A stretch of 64,000 bases of DNA from Companilactobacillus metriopterae (GCF_004117915.1 NZ_RSTD01000003.1:1-64000); one strand, 5' to 3'; shown: positions 9,801-22,166, counted from the first letter of the stretch. Notes: generated by a model not told the origin, from the letters alone. Made by a program: numbers and translations.

Positions 9801-11084
9801 TTATTTCCAAACATCTGATACTGGAATTGTTTGTGAACGATCTGGTCCAACTGAGACCGTTGAATAACTAACACCTAACTGATTTTTAAGAAAGTCTAGG
9901 TATTCAAGAGCTTCATGAGGAAGATCCTCTAAACTTTTAATACTAGTAATGTCCTGATCCCAACCTGCAAATGTCTTATAAACAGGTTTGCAATTTGATA
10001 GTTCCTTCAAACTTGCAGGATATTCAGTAATTACTTTTCCATTTAGTTCATAACCAGTACATACTTTGATTTCTTCTAATCCAGTTAAAACATCTAACAC
10101 ATTTAGAGCAAGATGTGTAACACCAGATACATTACAAGCATGCTTTAAAACAACTGTATCAATCCAACCAACACGACGTGGTCGTTTAGTAACAGTTCCA
10201 TATTCATGGCCTCGTTCGCGGATAAAATCGCCTATTTCATCATCAAGTTGTGTTGGGAAAGGTCCTTCCCCAACTCTAGAAGAATAAGCTTTTACAACAC
10301 CGACAACTCGATCAATCATAGGTCCACCAACACCAGCACCTGTACTTACTCCACCAGCTGGATTAGATGAAGTTACATAAGGATACGTACCATGATCAAT
10401 ATCCAACATTACACCTTGTGCACCTTCAAAAAGTACATTTTCACCATTATTTATTTCTTTGTTTAGGAAAGCAGACGTATCGATTACACGATCTTTTAGT
10501 TCTTGACCAATTTGGTAGTAATTCTCAAAAATATCATCAAATTCCATAGGATCTGAATTATACAATTTTGTGAATAATTCATTTTTTTGATCAAGGTTAT
10601 CCTTTAAAACCTCTGCAAATGTTTCTTTATCAAGAATATCAATCATTCTGATACCGATTCTAGCAGCTTTGTCCATATAAGCTGGTCCAATACCACGATT
10701 TGTTGTACCAACCTTAGAATCACCACGTGATTCTTCTTGTAACTTATCTAGCTTGATATGGTAAGGCAAGATAATGTGAGCGCGATTAGATATCTTCAAA
10801 TTACTTGTATCGACACCTTGTTCATGAAGTCTTTTTAGCTCTTCACTAAGTGATTCTAAATTTAAAACAACACCATTTCCTATCAAACTAACCTTGTCAG
10901 AGTACAAGATTCCTGATGGGACACTTCTTAATTTGTAAACTTTGTCATTCATCTTAAGAGTATGTCCAGCGTTGTCGCCACCTTGATAACGAGCAATAAT
11001 TTTGGCATCTTCACTTAAATAATCAGTAATTTTACCTTTACCTTCGTCACCCCATTGTGTTCCTACTACTACTACTGTTGTCAT
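9801..11084 (-). CDS. purA: Adenylosuccinate synthase
   Basis: Joins IMP and aspartate using GTP, the first committed step to AMP. The 427-residue length is standard. The N-terminal P-loop variant [11 protein letters not shown] (about 8-18) holds the catalytic Asp, and NAGHT follows near residue 38. The motif [12 protein letters not shown]-like stretch reads [12 protein letters not shown], and [17 protein letters not shown] is conserved. It lies 24 bases downstream of dnaB, at the distal end of the left-arm replication cluster, and ends in the bidirectional hairpin. Confidence 0.98.
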   Translation of the reverse strand: MTTVVVVGTQWGDEGKGKITDYLSEDAKIIARYQGGDNAGHTLKMNDKVYKLRSVPSGILYSDKVSLIGNGVVLNLESLSEELKRLHEQGVDTSNLKISNRAHIILPYHIKLDKLQEESRGDSKVGTTNRGIGPAYMDKAARIGIRMIDILDKETFAEVLKDNLDQKNELFTKLYNSDPMEFDDIFENYYQIGQELKDRVIDTSAFLNKEINNGENVLFEGAQGVMLDIDHGTYPYVTSSNPAGGVSTGAGVGGPMIDRVVGVVKAYSSRVGEGPFPTQLDDEIGDFIRERGHEYGTVTKRPRRVGWIDTVVLKHACNVSGVTHLALNVLDVLTGLEEIKVCTGYELNGKVITEYPASLKELSNCKPVYKTFAGWDQDITSIKSLEDLPHEALEYLDFLKNQLGVSYSTVSVGPDRSQTIPVSDVWK

Positions 11085-11108
11085 AATTTCCCCACTTAAT
11101 CTACTTAT

Positions 11109-12479
11109 TTATTCAGAATAATTAGCAATTGATGAAAACTTATTGTAAGACTTAACAAATAATAACTTTGCCGTTCCACGAGGACCTGAACGGTTTTTAC
11201 CAATAATTACTTCTACTTCACCTACATCTTGATCTTCTACTTCAGCTGGTTGATCATCATCGTCTCCGCCCTCGTCACGATAGTAATCATCACGATATAG
11301 AAAAGCCACAATATCAGCATCTTGTTCAATAGATCCAGATTCACGAATATCTGAAAGCATTGGTCGTTTGTCCTGTCTGGCTTCAACACCACGGGATAGC
11401 TGTGAAAGAGCAATTATAGGGACGTGTAATTCCTTAGCTAGTTTCTTCAATTGTCTTGAAATAACAGAAACTTCTTGCTGACGATTTTCTTGACCAGTAC
11501 CTTCAATCAGTTGAAGATAATCGACAACTATAAGGTCTACCCCACCCTCTTCTTTGGCTAAACGACGACATTTTGAACGAATCTCGGCCATCTTAATACC
11601 AGGAGTGTCATCTATAAAAATATTAGTTCTAGAAAGACTACCCATTGCAACAACCAGCGAATTCCATTGATTTTCATCAAGTTGACCTGTTCTTAAAGCA
11701 TTAGAATCAATGCTACCCTCAGCACAAAGCATACGAGTAACAAGTTGTTCAGCTCCCATTTCTAGTGAGAACATTGCCACTGTTGCATTAGATTTTGTAG
11801 CTGCATTTTGAGCAATATTCAAAACAAAAGCTGTTTTACCAACACCTGGTCGAGCTGCTAAAATAATTAGCTCATCATCGTGAAGACCTGTTGTCATATT
11901 GTCCAAATCTTTAAATCCGGTAGAAAGACCTGTAATATCTGAATCTTGTTCATAAAGTTTTTCGATATCTTTAAATGTAGACTTAACGATATCTTCCATC
12001 TTTCTAAATCCGTTGCTATTACGATTTTCTGAAACATCCATGATATCTTTTTCAGAAAGATCAATAATTGAATCCAGCTCATCGCCTTCTTCAAATGAGC
12101 GATTGACAATTTTTGTAGCTGCACTAATTAAATTACGCAGAGTGGCTTTGTCACGTACTATCTTTGCATAGTACTCAACATTGGCAGCCGTTGGAACTGC
12201 AGCAGCTAATTCTGCAAGATAGCTGACTCCTCCAACATCCTCTAGGTTGTTATTCTTATCAAGTTCACTTTGAACTGTAACAACATCAACCGGCTCACTA
12301 CGATCATTCAAATCAATCATTGATTGAAATATTAATTGATTTGCGTGCTGATAGAAATCTCCAGGCTCGACAAACTCATTGGCACTTGGAAGAGCATCTG
12401 CACTCAGAAAAACTGCACCTAAAACAGATTGTTCTGCATCTCGATCGTTAGGTGGAATTCTTGTAGTTAAATTATCCAT
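11109..12479 (-). CDS. dnaB: Replicative DNA helicase
   Basis: Hexameric 5'-3' helicase (called DnaC in Bacillus). The 456-residue protein has an N-terminal DnaB domain (about 10-110), then a RecA-type ATPase core with Walker A ARPGVGKTAF and Walker B LIVVDYLQL. The arginine-finger region and the C-terminal GKNRSGPRGTAKLLF motif are intact. The acidic insert around residues 400-420 (DEGGDDDDQPAEVEDQD) is typical of Firmicute proteins. It follows rplI by 3 bases, a classic rplI-dnaB pair, and precedes purA. Confidence 0.98.
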   Translation of the reverse strand: MDNLTTRIPPNDRDAEQSVLGAVFLSADALPSANEFVEPGDFYQHANQLIFQSMIDLNDRSEPVDVVTVQSELDKNNNLEDVGGVSYLAELAAAVPTAANVEYYAKIVRDKATLRNLISAATKIVNRSFEEGDELDSIIDLSEKDIMDVSENRNSNGFRKMEDIVKSTFKDIEKLYEQDSDITGLSTGFKDLDNMTTGLHDDELIILAARPGVGKTAFVLNIAQNAATKSNATVAMFSLEMGAEQLVTRMLCAEGSIDSNALRTGQLDENQWNSLVVAMGSLSRTNIFIDDTPGIKMAEIRSKCRRLAKEEGGVDLIVVDYLQLIEGTGQENRQQEVSVISRQLKKLAKELHVPIIALSQLSRGVEARQDKRPMLSDIRESGSIEQDADIVAFLYRDDYYRDEGGDDDDQPAEVEDQDVGEVEVIIGKNRSGPRGTAKLLFVKSYNKFSSIANYSE

Positions 12480-12482
12480 TTT

Positions 12483-12938
12483 TTAATTCTTCTCAAAAAT
12501 ATGTACTCTTATTGTGGCTTCTAAGCTCTCAAAAAGCTTAACTGGTACATTTATGTATCCAAGTGTCTTAACACCGTCAGAGAGCTCCATTTTGTGCTTG
12601 TCGAGTTTGATGCCATATTGCTTATCTAATTCTTCAGCAATTTTTTTAGTTGTGACTGATCCAAACAATTTTCCATCGGCTCCAGATTTGGCTCCAATTT
12701 CAACAACTGTTTTTTCGTCTTCAATTTTTGCTTTTAATTTTTTTGCATTTTCTAGTTCTGCATCGTGATCTTTTTCTTCACGTTTTTGTTCACCTTTTAA
12801 TTTAGCCATATTTGCAGTTGTTGCTTCAACAGCTTTATTATTCTTAATCAAAAAGTTTTGAGCATATCCAGAAGCGACTTCTTTTATCTCTCCCTTTTTA
12901 CCCTTACCTTTAACTGTTTCAGTAAAAATGATTTTCAT
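12483..12938 (-). CDS. rplI: 50S ribosomal protein L9
   Basis: A 151-residue protein of standard L9 length. The N-terminal RNA-binding domain ([21 protein letters not shown]) is followed by [14 protein letters not shown] and the long charged connecting helix (about 45-80). A C-terminal domain closes the protein. It lies 11 bases downstream of gdpP and 3 bases upstream of dnaB, the common gdpP-rplI-dnaB operon of Firmicutes. Confidence 0.98.
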   Translation of the reverse strand: MKIIFTETVKGKGKKGEIKEVASGYAQNFLIKNNKAVEATTANMAKLKGEQKREEKDHDAELENAKKLKAKIEDEKTVVEIGAKSGADGKLFGSVTTKKIAEELDKQYGIKLDKHKMELSDGVKTLGYINVPVKLFESLEATIRVHIFEKN

Positions 12939-12949
12939 AATTAAATCTC

Positions 12950-14956
12950 CTATTTATCTTTAGAATCAGAGTTTGTAATGACATCAATTAATTTTTGACG
13001 TGCTTCTTCCACCGAAACATCGTCCATTTGTGTAGCAGCATCGGATAGGTGTCCACCACCGCCAAGTTTTTCCATAATTAATTGAACATTTATATTACCT
13101 AAACTACGAGCAGAAATTCCCACACGTCCATCAGGTCTTCTTGAAATCACAAATGAAGCTTCAACATTATTCAATGATAATAGTGTATCTGCAGCCTGAG
13201 CTACAATGACAGGATCGTAAGCATGGTCTTCTTCACCAACACAAACTGCCATATTGTTATCAACCATAACAATGCTTTCAATCAAATGATTTCTTTGAAT
13301 GAATGATTCAATATTTTCTTTTAAAAGATTTTGTATCATTGCTTCATCAGCACCAACTGAACGTAAATAACTAGCAGCATCAAAAGTTCTTGTTCCTGTT
13401 CTAAGTGAGAATGATTTTGTATCAACTGCTATACCAGCTAACATTGCAGTTGCTTCGATTTTTTGAATAGCTTTTTTATTCTTTGGTTGATACTCTAACA
13501 TCTCTGTTACCAATTCACTTGTAGATGATGCATAAGGTTCAATGTATATAAGCATTGGATTTTCGGGGAATTCTTCACCACGTCTATGGTGATCAATAAC
13601 GACAACTTTCTCGTTACCACGTTTGAAGATCCCAGGATTAATTGAAATACTTTGTTTTGAATGATCAACCATGACAATCAAGGTCTTATTAGTAATAATT
13701 CCCTCTGATTCAGCTGAATTAATTAAATCATTCTTCAAATCTGGATCTTTGTTAGTTTCATCAAGCATTCTTGCAATATCTGTGTGGACATCATTCTGAT
13801 CAATAACAATCTTACAAGGAGTGTTATTCATTAGTGATATTCTTCTAACTCCTAATGAAGATCCTAAAACGTCCATATCAGGATGAGAGTGTCCCATAAC
13901 AATAACTTGATCACTGTCTTTAAGTAATTCTTGCAATGCTTCACTGATCATTCTTGCCCTTACACGGGTACGTTTTTCCATTGGGTTAGTGTTACCACCA
14001 TAAAATCTAGCCTTTTGTCCAACTTCTTTTACAATAACTTGATCTCCACCACGTCCAAGAGATAGATTCAAATTCTTTTGAGCTTCATCATTTAAAGTAT
14101 TTAAATCATCAACCCCATAGGCAAATCCCATACTTAAGGTAAGTGGAACATTTTGATGATATGTATACTCTCTAATACGATCAATTATCTTGAAGCCTTC
14201 TTTTTCTTGTTCAAATAGCTTACTAGTATACGCAAATGTTATAAAGTGGTCATCATCTATCCTCTTAAGATACATTTGATTTTCTAATGCCCAGTTTGAT
14301 AACTCATTAGTAAGATAATTATTTAAGTTTGATATATCTCGATCACTCATTGACTGAGTAATCTCTACAAAGTTATCTAGATAAATTTGACCGATAACTG
14401 AACGATTTTCTTCGTACTCTTGTTCCATTTCAACATAGTGAGTGACATCAAACATGTATATTGCATTAAACTGTTCTTTTATTTGAACTAAGTACTTCTT
14501 ATCGTTAATTGAAATAGTTTTTGATATATCTTCTTCATCACTATCTATGAGTTCAGATAATTCCTTAGATATATCGCTAATATTTTTAGTATAGATACCA
14601 CTTATCTCATTATTATCAATAAAATAAGGGTTTACCCATTGTATTCTTTGTTCTTCATCGTAAATTAAAATTGCTAATGGATACTCTATAAAACTATTAT
14701 CTACCGACCTATCAATTCGATATTGTAGATCATTGGTGTATCGTCCTGCTTTTTCACCTAATAATAAGAATATATGTATGAATAATATAGATATAACAAC
14801 TACCAGTAACGTTTGAACTGCGCCTATTATTCCACCATGAATTATTCCTGTTATCAAAAGTGATAGTAGAATTATAACTATAGCACCGGCAGTCAATTGG
14901 GTCGATCCATCTACCCTCTTAAAGAAAAACTGTAGATTATCTTTTAATTTTTTCAT
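12950..14956 (-). CDS. gdpP: Cyclic-di-AMP phosphodiesterase GdpP
   Basis: Membrane-bound enzyme that cleaves c-di-AMP to pApA, affecting potassium homeostasis, wall stress and beta-lactam tolerance. The 668 residues show two N-terminal membrane segments (about 20-65), a degenerate PAS region, and a GGDEF-like domain whose motif reads GRGGDQV. The DHH domain shows [13 protein letters not shown] and [11 protein letters not shown], and the DHHA1 domain shows [12 protein letters not shown]. All metal-binding motifs look intact. It begins the gdpP-rplI-dnaB-purA transcription unit and is separated from rpsR by a terminator. Confidence 0.96.
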   Translation of the reverse strand: MKKLKDNLQFFFKRVDGSTQLTAGAIVIILLSLLITGIIHGGIIGAVQTLLVVVISILFIHIFLLLGEKAGRYTNDLQYRIDRSVDNSFIEYPLAILIYDEEQRIQWVNPYFIDNNEISGIYTKNISDISKELSELIDSDEEDISKTISINDKKYLVQIKEQFNAIYMFDVTHYVEMEQEYEENRSVIGQIYLDNFVEITQSMSDRDISNLNNYLTNELSNWALENQMYLKRIDDDHFITFAYTSKLFEQEKEGFKIIDRIREYTYHQNVPLTLSMGFAYGVDDLNTLNDEAQKNLNLSLGRGGDQVIVKEVGQKARFYGGNTNPMEKRTRVRARMISEALQELLKDSDQVIVMGHSHPDMDVLGSSLGVRRISLMNNTPCKIVIDQNDVHTDIARMLDETNKDPDLKNDLINSAESEGIITNKTLIVMVDHSKQSISINPGIFKRGNEKVVVIDHHRRGEEFPENPMLIYIEPYASSTSELVTEMLEYQPKNKKAIQKIEATAMLAGIAVDTKSFSLRTGTRTFDAASYLRSVGADEAMIQNLLKENIESFIQRNHLIESIVMVDNNMAVCVGEEDHAYDPVIVAQAADTLLSLNNVEASFVISRRPDGRVGISARSLGNINVQLIMEKLGGGGHLSDAATQMDDVSVEEARQKLIDVITNSDSKDK

Positions 14957-15035
14957 AATAAACCCCTCTTGAATATACCTATATATTTTACCATATTTAC
15001 CTTATTGTTTCTTTAGGTAGAGGCGGTTTTAGGCA

Positions 15036-15067
15036 ATAAAAAAAGACCGCATATGCGATCTTTTTTT
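15036..15067 (-). terminator. Terminator of the rpsF-ssb-rpsR operon
   Basis: AAAGATCGCATATGCGGTCTTT on the minus strand, followed by a long T-run. It lies between rpsR and gdpP. Confidence 0.87.
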
Positions 15068-15071
15068 ATTA

Positions 15072-15308
15072 TTAATTTTCAGCAACGAATGGCAATAGAG
15101 CCATGATTCTTGCTCTCTTAATAGCTGTAGTAAGTTTTCTTTGGTTCTTGGCACTTGTACCAGTAACACGTCTAGGAAGAATCTTACCATTTTCAGCAAT
15201 AAATCTCTTTAGTAATTCTGTATCTTTATAATCGATATGTTCGATGTGGTTAGCAGCGATAAAGTCAACTTTACGTCTTCTACGTCCGCCTCTTCTTTGT
15301 TGAGCCAT
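15072..15308 (-). CDS. rpsR: 30S ribosomal protein S18
   Basis: A 78-residue basic protein with the conserved S18 core: [26 protein letters not shown], and [12 protein letters not shown] near the end. Third gene of rpsF-ssb-rpsR; S6 and S18 bind each other on the 30S platform. The arginine-rich N-terminus ([12 protein letters not shown]) is normal for Firmicutes. Confidence 0.98.
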   Translation of the reverse strand: MAQQRRGGRRRRKVDFIAANHIEHIDYKDTELLKRFIAENGKILPRRVTGTSAKNQRKLTTAIKRARIMALLPFVAEN

Positions 15309-15336
15309 TTTAGTCAGTCCTTTCTATATAATTTAA

Positions 15337-15843
15337 TTAGAATGGTAAATCATCGTCTGATATCTCGATTGGTTTACTGTTGTCAGCAAATGGATCGCTC
15401 ATACCGCCAAATGAATTAGAATCGTTATTATTATTACTATCTTGTGGAGCAAATGAAGATGATGATTGTTGGTTCGAAGGAGCTGAATTATTTGTGTTTG
15501 ATGAAGATCTTCTCTCAGATTCAGATCTAGATTCTAGTAATGAGAAACTGTCTACGACAACTTCTGTTACATATACTCTATTACCTTGTTGGTTCTCATA
15601 AGAACGTGTTTGTAAACGTCCTTCGATTCCTACAAGTGAACCTTTATTAGTAAAGTTTGAGAAGTTTTCAGCAGCTTTACGCCAAATAACACAATTAATA
15701 AAGTCGGCTTCACGTTCGCCTTGTTGATTAGTAAATTGTCTGTTAACAGCAACTGTAAAACTAGCTACAGCTGAGCCACTAGAAGTATATCTAAGCTCAG
15801 GGTCTCGTGTTAGGCGTCCTACAAGAACTACTCGATTAATCAT
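15337..15843 (-). CDS. ssb: Single-stranded DNA-binding protein
   Basis: A 168-residue SSB with an N-terminal OB fold (about 1-105; [20 protein letters not shown], then [14 protein letters not shown]). A disordered Ser/Asn/Gln-rich linker follows, ending in the acidic tip SDDDLPF that recruits replication and repair proteins. Located between rpsF and rpsR with strong ribosome-binding sites, the standard Firmicute order. A parS-like palindrome sits in the 37-base gap upstream. Confidence 0.98.
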   Translation of the reverse strand: MINRVVLVGRLTRDPELRYTSSGSAVASFTVAVNRQFTNQQGEREADFINCVIWRKAAENFSNFTNKGSLVGIEGRLQTRSYENQQGNRVYVTEVVVDSFSLLESRSESERRSSSNTNNSAPSNQQSSSSFAPQDSNNNNDSNSFGGMSDPFADNSKPIEISDDDLPF

Positions 15844-15861
15844 CTTATCTCCTCCTTATTT

Positions 15862-15877
15862 TGTTTCATGTGAAACA
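15862..15877. promoter_or_regulatory. parS-like site 1 (rpsF-ssb gap)
   Basis: TGTTTCATGTGAAACA matches the 16-base ParB/Spo0J site TGTTTCACGTGAAACA at 15 of 16 positions. It lies between the rpsF stop and the ssb ribosome-binding site, about 8 kb from the origin. Confidence 0.75.
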
Positions 15878-15879
15878 AA

Positions 15880-16176
15880 TTATTCTTCGATCTTAATGAT
15901 CATGTGACGAAGAATGTTGTCTTCGATCTTTGATAGACGATCGAATTCGCTTAGTGCTTCATCATTAGGTGCATCAACTGTGACGATGTGATACATACCT
16001 TCTTTTTGATTAGCAATTTCATATGCTAAGCGTCTCTTTTCCCAGTCCTTTGATTCAACAACTGTTGAACCGTTATCTGCAATAATCTTATCGAAACGTT
16101 CGATAAGTGCACTCTTAACGTCTTCTTCAATATCAGTTCTAATGATATATGTGATTTCGTAGCGTGTTTCTGCCAT
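15880..16176 (-). CDS. rpsF: 30S ribosomal protein S6
   Basis: A 98-residue S6 protein with the typical start ([14 protein letters not shown]) and the [12 protein letters not shown] motif. First gene of the rpsF-ssb-rpsR operon. Its ATG has a perfect AAGGAGG site. The 185-base gap to gyrA contains the gyrA terminator and the operon promoter region; I could not identify a convincing S6:S18 leader motif there. Confidence 0.98.
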   Translation of the reverse strand: MAETRYEITYIIRTDIEEDVKSALIERFDKIIADNGSTVVESKDWEKRRLAYEIANQKEGMYHIVTVDAPNDEALSEFDRLSKIEDNILRHMIIKIEE

Positions 16177-16295
16177 GACTGTGTACCTCCTTATGGTCTA
16201 ATGGTTCAATTAAATGAACAAGGAATATAAATTTAAGTTTATACTCACAAATTAATATATTAGCATATTTCATAAGCTATTGCTATATAAAAAAC

Positions 16296-16360
16296 AAAAA
16301 ATCATTCCTACCTAACACAAGTTTTTAAACTTGTTTTAAATTACGTAGAAATGATTTTGT
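16296..16360 (-). terminator. Terminator of gyrA (stacked hairpins)
   Basis: On the minus strand an outer arm AATCATTTCTAC pairs with GTAGGAATGATT and encloses an inner ACAAGTTT/AAACTTGT hairpin. A T-run (TTTTTTG) follows. It separates gyrA from rpsF. Confidence 0.75.
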
Positions 16361-16361
16361 T

Positions 16362-18851
16362 TTAATCTTTTATATTGTTGTCTTGAGAATTTTCATCTTC
16401 TGAAATTGTTTCACGTGAAACTTCTTCCTCTTTGGCAACTTTTGTCATAGTTGATACTATCGTGCCGTCATCAACTTTGATTAATCTAACCCCAAGAGTT
16501 GCACGACCAGTTTGAGATACATTAGCTACATCAAATCTGATCATTACTCCTTTACTTGTGATTAACATAATATCTTCATCACCATTAACAGCAGTTACAC
16601 CAGCAATTGGTCCATTTTTTTCAGTGACATTGGCAGTTTTTATACCTTTTCCACCACGACCTTTGACTGGATATTCTGTTGCCTTTGTACGTTTACCATA
16701 TCCTTTTTCAGAGATAGTAAGTACTTCTTGATCAGGTTTAACAATCGATGATCCAACTACATAATCTTCTTCACGTAGCTTAATACCACGAACACCACCG
16801 GCTGTTCTACCCATAGCACGAACGTCTTCTTCTTTGAAGGTTACGGCATAACCCTTGTGAGTTCCAATAAAGATTGTCTGTGAACCATCAGTCATATAAA
16901 CATCATTAAGTTCATCTTCTTCTTTAAGAGTAATAGCGCGAAGACCTGAATGTCTAATATTAGTAAAGTCACTAACCTGAGTACGTTTTACAGTTCCGTA
17001 CTTAGTTACGAAGAATAGGAATGTATTCTCTCGATCAATATCACGTCCAACATTGATTACAGTTTGAACTTTCTCACCCTTTTCAATGTTTAACAAGTTA
17101 ATAACCGGAATACCTTTGGCTGTACGGCCATATTCTGGAACTTCATAACCCTTTGTTCGATAAACTTTACCAGTATTCGTGAAGAACAATAGTCGATCAT
17201 GAGTAGATGCATACAACATCTGTTCAATGAAGTCATCATCATGAACACCCATACCTTGTATACCACGACCACCACGGTTTTGAACTTTAAATTCATCTGC
17301 AGATAATCGTTTGATATAACCTTGGTGAGTTAAAACAACTAAGATGTTCTCTTCTTCAATAAGATCTTCATCTTCAATAGCGTTAACTTCACTAGCACGG
17401 ATTTCAGTACGTCTCTCATCACCAAATTTTTCTTGAATTTCTAACAATTCATCATAAATAATTTGGTCGACACGTTCTGGATTTGCAAGAATATCTTTGT
17501 AATCAGCAATTTTTACTAATAATTCTTGATATTCTGCTTCAACTTTTTCACGCTCTAATCCTGTCAATCTTACCAAACGCATATCTAGAATAGCTTGGGA
17601 TTGAATATCTGACAATTCAAATCTATCTATCAATGTTTGTTTAGCAATACTTGAAGTTTGAGATCCACGAATAATAGAAATGATTTCATCAATATGATCA
17701 AGAGCTATTCTCAATCCTTCTAGGATATGAGCTCTTGCTTCTGCTCTCTTCAACTCAAATTCAGTTCTACGTGTAATAACTACTTCTTGATGAGCTAAAT
17801 ATTCTAGTAGCACTTGTTTAAGTGACAACACTTTAGGTGTTTTGTTAACAATCGCAACCATATTGATACCAAATGAAACTTGAAGTTGTGTTAATTTGTA
17901 TAGATTGTTTAAAACAACAGAAGCACTGATATCACGACGAATATCGATTGAAATACGCATACCTTCACGATCAGATTCGTCGTTCAAGTCAGTAATTCCT
18001 TCAATTTTCTTATCACGAGCTAACTCTGCAATTCTTTCAACAAGATTTGCCTTGTTAACCATGTAAGGTAGTTCGGTAACAATAATCTTTTCTGCACCGT
18101 TTTTCTTTGTCTCAACTTCTACCTTAGCACGAATCATGATAGTACCCTTACCTGTTTCATAGGCTTTGCGGATACCTGAACGTCCCATGATAATACCACC
18201 TGTAGCAAAATCAGGTCCAGGCAATACTTGCATCAAATCAGAAATTTCAGCATCTTTATTTTTCATCAAGATGTGTAATGCATCGATAACTTCCTTCAAG
18301 TTATGTGAAGGAATATTTGTTGTCATACCAACAGCGATACCTGTAGCACCATTAACTAACAAGTTAGGGAAGCGAGCTGGTAGAACCATAGGTTCACGCT
18401 CTTCACCATCATAGTTAGGTACAAGGTCAACTGTATCTTTGTTGATGTCTCTCAACATTTCTACGGCAATTTTACTCATACGAGCTTCTGTATAACGCAT
18501 TGCGGCTGCAGGATCACCATCGACAGAACCAAAATTTCCGTGTCCATCAACTAAGGGATAACGGTATGAGAAATCCTGTGCCATACGAACCATTGATTCG
18601 TAAATAGCTGAGTCACCATGGGGGTGATACTTACCCATGATATCCCCAACAAATCTAGCACTCTTTTTATGTGGCTTTTCAGGTGTTACACCCAATTCGT
18701 TCATACCGTATAGAATACGGCGGTGAACAGGTTTCAAGCCATCTCGAACATCAGGAAGTGCACGTGAAACAATAACACTTGCTGCGTAATCGACAAAAGA
18801 TTTTTTCATAACTTCTGTCAAATTTACATTTGATATTCTTCTATCATCCAT
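16362..18851 (-). CDS. gyrA: DNA gyrase subunit A
   Basis: The 829-residue breakage-reunion subunit of gyrase. The catalytic tyrosine is Y120 in [11 protein letters not shown]. The quinolone-resistance region reads [10 protein letters not shown] with S81 and E85, the susceptible-type residues. The C-terminal domain has the six beta-pinwheel repeats and an intact GyrA box ([11 protein letters not shown]). It follows gyrB by 21 bases. The tail codons for VSRET contain a parS-like palindrome, an unusual place for such a site. Confidence 0.99.
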   Translation of the reverse strand: MDDRRISNVNLTEVMKKSFVDYAASVIVSRALPDVRDGLKPVHRRILYGMNELGVTPEKPHKKSARFVGDIMGKYHPHGDSAIYESMVRMAQDFSYRYPLVDGHGNFGSVDGDPAAAMRYTEARMSKIAVEMLRDINKDTVDLVPNYDGEEREPMVLPARFPNLLVNGATGIAVGMTTNIPSHNLKEVIDALHILMKNKDAEISDLMQVLPGPDFATGGIIMGRSGIRKAYETGKGTIMIRAKVEVETKKNGAEKIIVTELPYMVNKANLVERIAELARDKKIEGITDLNDESDREGMRISIDIRRDISASVVLNNLYKLTQLQVSFGINMVAIVNKTPKVLSLKQVLLEYLAHQEVVITRRTEFELKRAEARAHILEGLRIALDHIDEIISIIRGSQTSSIAKQTLIDRFELSDIQSQAILDMRLVRLTGLEREKVEAEYQELLVKIADYKDILANPERVDQIIYDELLEIQEKFGDERRTEIRASEVNAIEDEDLIEEENILVVLTHQGYIKRLSADEFKVQNRGGRGIQGMGVHDDDFIEQMLYASTHDRLLFFTNTGKVYRTKGYEVPEYGRTAKGIPVINLLNIEKGEKVQTVINVGRDIDRENTFLFFVTKYGTVKRTQVSDFTNIRHSGLRAITLKEEDELNDVYMTDGSQTIFIGTHKGYAVTFKEEDVRAMGRTAGGVRGIKLREEDYVVGSSIVKPDQEVLTISEKGYGKRTKATEYPVKGRGGKGIKTANVTEKNGPIAGVTAVNGDEDIMLITSKGVMIRFDVANVSQTGRATLGVRLIKVDDGTIVSTMTKVAKEEEVSRETISEDENSQDNNIKD
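16407..16422. promoter_or_regulatory. parS-like site 2 (inside the gyrA 3' end)
   Basis: TGTTTCACGTGAAACT matches the ParB site at 15 of 16 positions and has the perfect central TTTCACGTGAAA core. It encodes part of the non-conserved acidic tail of GyrA, where coding constraint is probably weak. Confidence 0.8.
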
Positions 18852-18872
18852 TTATTTATGTCCCCTTAATTT

Positions 18873-20831
18873 TTAGTAATCTACTTCAGCGTATTGAGCG
18901 TTTTCTTCGATAAATTCTCTACGTGGTTCAACTTTATCGCCCATTAGCATTGTGAAGACGTTGTTTGCTTCAATAGCATCATCTAAACTAACTCTATCTA
19001 AACGTCTTCTTTCAGGATCCATAGTTGTTTCCCATAATTGTTCTGCATCCATTTCACCAAGTCCCTTATATCTTTGGATCTTTGCTTCAGGTTTTGCAGG
19101 TAATTGAGATACAAAGTCATCTTTTTCTTTATCAGTATCAAAATATTCCATGATATTTTTACCTTGTCGAACTTGGAACAATGGTGGCTTAGCAATATAA
19201 ACATACCCTGCATCAACGATTGGGCGCATGTATCTATACAACAATGTTAGTAACAATGTTCTAATATGAGCTCCATCGACATCGGCATCAGTCATGATGA
19301 TTACCTTGTGATAGCGTGCTTTTGATACATCAAATTCTTCACCAAAACCAGTTCCCATAGCTGTGAACAGTGTTCTGATTTCTTCATTTGCTAAAATCTT
19401 GTCCATTGAAGCTTTTTCAACATTCAAAATTTTTCCACGAATAGGTAGGATAGCTTGAGTTAGACGAGAACGTCCAGTCTTAGCTGAACCACCAGCTGAA
19501 TCTCCCTCAACAATGAATAATTCAGAGATTTCAGGATCTTTACTAGAATTATCAGCCAATTTACCAGGTAAATTAGAAATTTCTAGACCATTTTGTTTAC
19601 GAGTAACTTCACGAGCACGTTTAGCAGCTAGACGTGCTTTTGTAGCAAGATTACCCTTCTCAACAATTTTTCTAGCAACACTAGGGTTTTCTAGTAAGAA
19701 CTTCATGAAATGATCACTAAACAGACGATCAGTGATCGTTCTAGCGTCTGAATTACCTAGTTTTGTTTTAGTTTGTCCTTCATATTGTGGATCTGGATGT
19801 TTTACAGATACAACAGCTGTCATACCTTCACGAACGTCCTCACCAGATAGCTTTTCAGTATCTTTTAGAAGTTTATTCTTGTGAGCATAGTCATTAATAA
19901 CACGTGTTAAGGCAGTCTTGAAACCAACCTCATGTGTACCACCTTCATAAGTGTGAATGTTATTAGCAAAAGTCATCAAGTTTGTATGGTATTCATCCGT
20001 ATATTGAAGAGCCACCTCGACATTGATACCGTCTTGATTACCTTCGATATAGATTGGATCTTCAAATAGAACATCCTTGTCTGTATCAAGATACTCTACA
20101 TAACTTTTGATACCACCTTCATAGTGATAAACAATTGGTTCTGGGTTTTCAGAACGTTTGTCAGTAAAGATAAGTTTTAGACCTTTATTCAAAAAGGCTA
20201 ACTCGCGAATTCTTGTAGTCAAAATTTTATCATCAAAAACAGTTGTTTCTGTAAAGATATCTTCGTCAGGTACAAAGTGAACCTTTGTTCCATGAACAAA
20301 TTCATCAGCAGCTTCCCCAACAACATACATAGGGTGCTTAACTTTTCCACGCTCAAAATCTATTCCATAAATTTTACCAGCACGTGTTACTTGAACATCA
20401 ACTGTCTTACTTAGAGCATTAACAACCGACGCACCAACACCATGAAGACCACCAGAAACCTTGTAACCTCCACCACCGAACTTACCTCCAGCATGCAGAA
20501 TTGTATAAACTGTTTCTAAAGCAGGTTTTCCAGTCTTTTCTTGGATATCGATGGGAATACCACGTCCATTATCAGTAACTGTAATTGAATTATCAGGCTC
20601 AACAAAAATCTGGATTTCATCAGCAAATCCAGCTAGAGCTTCATCGATACCGTTATCAATAATTTCCCAAACAAGGTGATGTAGACCTTGTTTACTAGTT
20701 GATCCAATATACATACCAGGTCGTTTACGAACGGCTTCAAGTCCTTCTAAGACTTGAATTTGACTGGCATCATATTCTTCTACTTTTTCTTCTTCTACTT
20801 TTTCCAATTCAAGATCTTTATTTTCAGCCAT
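18873..20831 (-). CDS. gyrB: DNA gyrase subunit B
   Basis: The 652-residue ATPase subunit of gyrase. GHKL ATPase motifs are present ([37 protein letters not shown]). The TOPRIM motifs [13 protein letters not shown] and [15 protein letters not shown] coordinate magnesium, and the [20 protein letters not shown] motif is intact. The first ~18 residues are a Glu/Lys-rich extension. It lies 10 bases after recF in the recF-gyrB-gyrA order seen across Firmicutes. Confidence 0.99.
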   Translation of the reverse strand: MAENKDLELEKVEEEKVEEYDASQIQVLEGLEAVRKRPGMYIGSTSKQGLHHLVWEIIDNGIDEALAGFADEIQIFVEPDNSITVTDNGRGIPIDIQEKTGKPALETVYTILHAGGKFGGGGYKVSGGLHGVGASVVNALSKTVDVQVTRAGKIYGIDFERGKVKHPMYVVGEAADEFVHGTKVHFVPDEDIFTETTVFDDKILTTRIRELAFLNKGLKLIFTDKRSENPEPIVYHYEGGIKSYVEYLDTDKDVLFEDPIYIEGNQDGINVEVALQYTDEYHTNLMTFANNIHTYEGGTHEVGFKTALTRVINDYAHKNKLLKDTEKLSGEDVREGMTAVVSVKHPDPQYEGQTKTKLGNSDARTITDRLFSDHFMKFLLENPSVARKIVEKGNLATKARLAAKRAREVTRKQNGLEISNLPGKLADNSSKDPEISELFIVEGDSAGGSAKTGRSRLTQAILPIRGKILNVEKASMDKILANEEIRTLFTAMGTGFGEEFDVSKARYHKVIIMTDADVDGAHIRTLLLTLLYRYMRPIVDAGYVYIAKPPLFQVRQGKNIMEYFDTDKEKDDFVSQLPAKPEAKIQRYKGLGEMDAEQLWETTMDPERRRLDRVSLDDAIEANNVFTMLMGDKVEPRREFIEENAQYAEVDY

Positions 20832-20841
20832 GAATTTCCTC

Positions 20842-21951
20842 CTAAGAAACAGTACCTTGATTAATATTTAAAATGTTTGGATTTTTTACTAAGTCTCGAT
20901 CAATATCATCAATCGATGTTGTGGTAATAAATGTTTGGACATTATCGCCTATTGATGACAATAAATGGGTCTGTCTCACATTGTCTAATTCAGATAAAAC
21001 ATCATCCAACAAAAGTATTGGGTAATCTCCAACTTCAGACTTTATTAATTCTACTTCTGCCAGCTTTAAACTAAGAGCCACACTTCTTTGCTGACCTTGG
21101 GAACCAAAATCTTGCACGTTTTTTTGGTTAATTAAGAACAATAAATCATCTCTATTAGGTCCATACAATGTTATGCCTCGATCAATCTCTTTTTGAGAGT
21201 TATCTTGAAATTTATTCTTATATATTTCATAAATCTCTTCCAAACTCTTATCCGCTGGATCAAAAAAAGTTTGATATGAAAACTCTAGTTTTTCTGTTTG
21301 ATTAGATATTTCTGAATGAATATTTTGAGCAAATTTTTGAATTTTACTCAAAAAAATTAATCTCTGATAAACAACCTGAGCACAAAATTGCGCTAATTGA
21401 TCCGATAAAACTTCCAAATAAACTCGATCACCGTTTTTTTGGTATTGAAGTTTCTTTAAATAGGCGTTTCGCTGTTTTAAAGATTTACGAAAATTCGTCA
21501 CAGCGGCTAAGTATTGGGATGAAATTTGTCCAAATTCCATATCAATAAACTTCCTTCTGATTGCAGGATTTCCTTTTACAATACTCAAATCTTCTGGTGA
21601 AAAAAGCACAACATTCAAATTACCGATGTAACTTGATAGTTTCTTTTGTTCGAGATTATTAATCCGAGCTTTCTTACCAGACTTACTAACAGCTAGATCG
21701 AGAGACAAACTATTTCGATTGTCTCGAACGACTAAACCGCTAATTCTAGCAAACTCACTCTGCCAGTTAATCAAATCTTTATCGTTACTAGTTCTGTGAC
21801 TTCTCGTCAAAGCCAAAAAATACATTGATTCTAGTAGATTTGTTTTTCCTTGGGCATTTTGTCCAAGGAAAACATTGATATTTGGCGAAAACTCAATGTC
21901 CAGTGATTGATAATTACGGAAGTTAACTAACTTTAATTCTTTGATATACAA
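20842..21951 (-). CDS. recF: DNA replication and repair protein RecF
   Basis: SMC-like ATPase that loads RecA at gaps. The 369 residues carry the Walker [13 protein letters not shown] (about 31-42), the signature [18 protein letters not shown], and Walker [13 protein letters not shown]. It is tightly spaced after yaaA (5-base gap) and before gyrB, so it is cotranscribed with both. Confidence 0.98.
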   Translation of the reverse strand: MYIKELKLVNFRNYQSLDIEFSPNINVFLGQNAQGKTNLLESMYFLALTRSHRTSNDKDLINWQSEFARISGLVVRDNRNSLSLDLAVSKSGKKARINNLEQKKLSSYIGNLNVVLFSPEDLSIVKGNPAIRRKFIDMEFGQISSQYLAAVTNFRKSLKQRNAYLKKLQYQKNGDRVYLEVLSDQLAQFCAQVVYQRLIFLSKIQKFAQNIHSEISNQTEKLEFSYQTFFDPADKSLEEIYEIYKNKFQDNSQKEIDRGITLYGPNRDDLLFLINQKNVQDFGSQGQQRSVALSLKLAEVELIKSEVGDYPILLLDDVLSELDNVRQTHLLSSIGDNVQTFITTTSIDDIDRDLVKNPNILNINQGTVS

Positions 21952-21956
21952 GAGAA

Positions 21957-22166
21957 CTATGCAATTTCAAAAGTAGTATTTTCAATAACTAGAACATCAC
22001 CAGAGTAAAGTTTTCTACCCCTACGATTCTCATCTTCACCATTTACCTGAACCATATTGTCTTTTAAGTACATCTTGGCTTGGCCACCAGTACCCACGAT
22101 ACCAGCTTCTTTGATAGCCTGACCCAAAGTAATGAACTCTGTCTCGATCGTAATTTTTTCAGACAT
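21957..22166 (-). CDS. yaaA: S4-domain RNA-binding protein YaaA
   Basis: A 69-residue protein made of a single S4 RNA-binding domain (FITLGQAIKEAGIVGTGGQAK, then NRRGRKLYSGD). It occupies the conserved slot between dnaN and recF. Its molecular target is not established in the family; a link to ribosome assembly has been proposed. A TTGTTT-N17-TATAAT promoter lies upstream, so it heads its own yaaA-recF-gyrB-gyrA unit. Confidence 0.95.
   Translation of the reverse strand: MSEKITIETEFITLGQAIKEAGIVGTGGQAKMYLKDNMVQVNGEDENRRGRKLYSGDVLVIENTTFEIA

Noticed and set aside
10066-10549. Plus-strand open frames across purA
   Set aside because: Shadow frames of a fully conserved enzyme; no ribosome-binding sites.
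16180-16260. Possible S6:S18 autoregulatory leader before rpsF
   Set aside because: A GTTCA/TGAAC hairpin is there, but I could not find the expected S6:S18-binding sequence features, so I did not call it.
18755-18775. Additional parS-like half site in gyrA (CACGTGAAACA)
   Set aside because: Only about 12 of 16 positions match, and it encodes the invariant SRALPDV region, so the similarity is coding coincidence.
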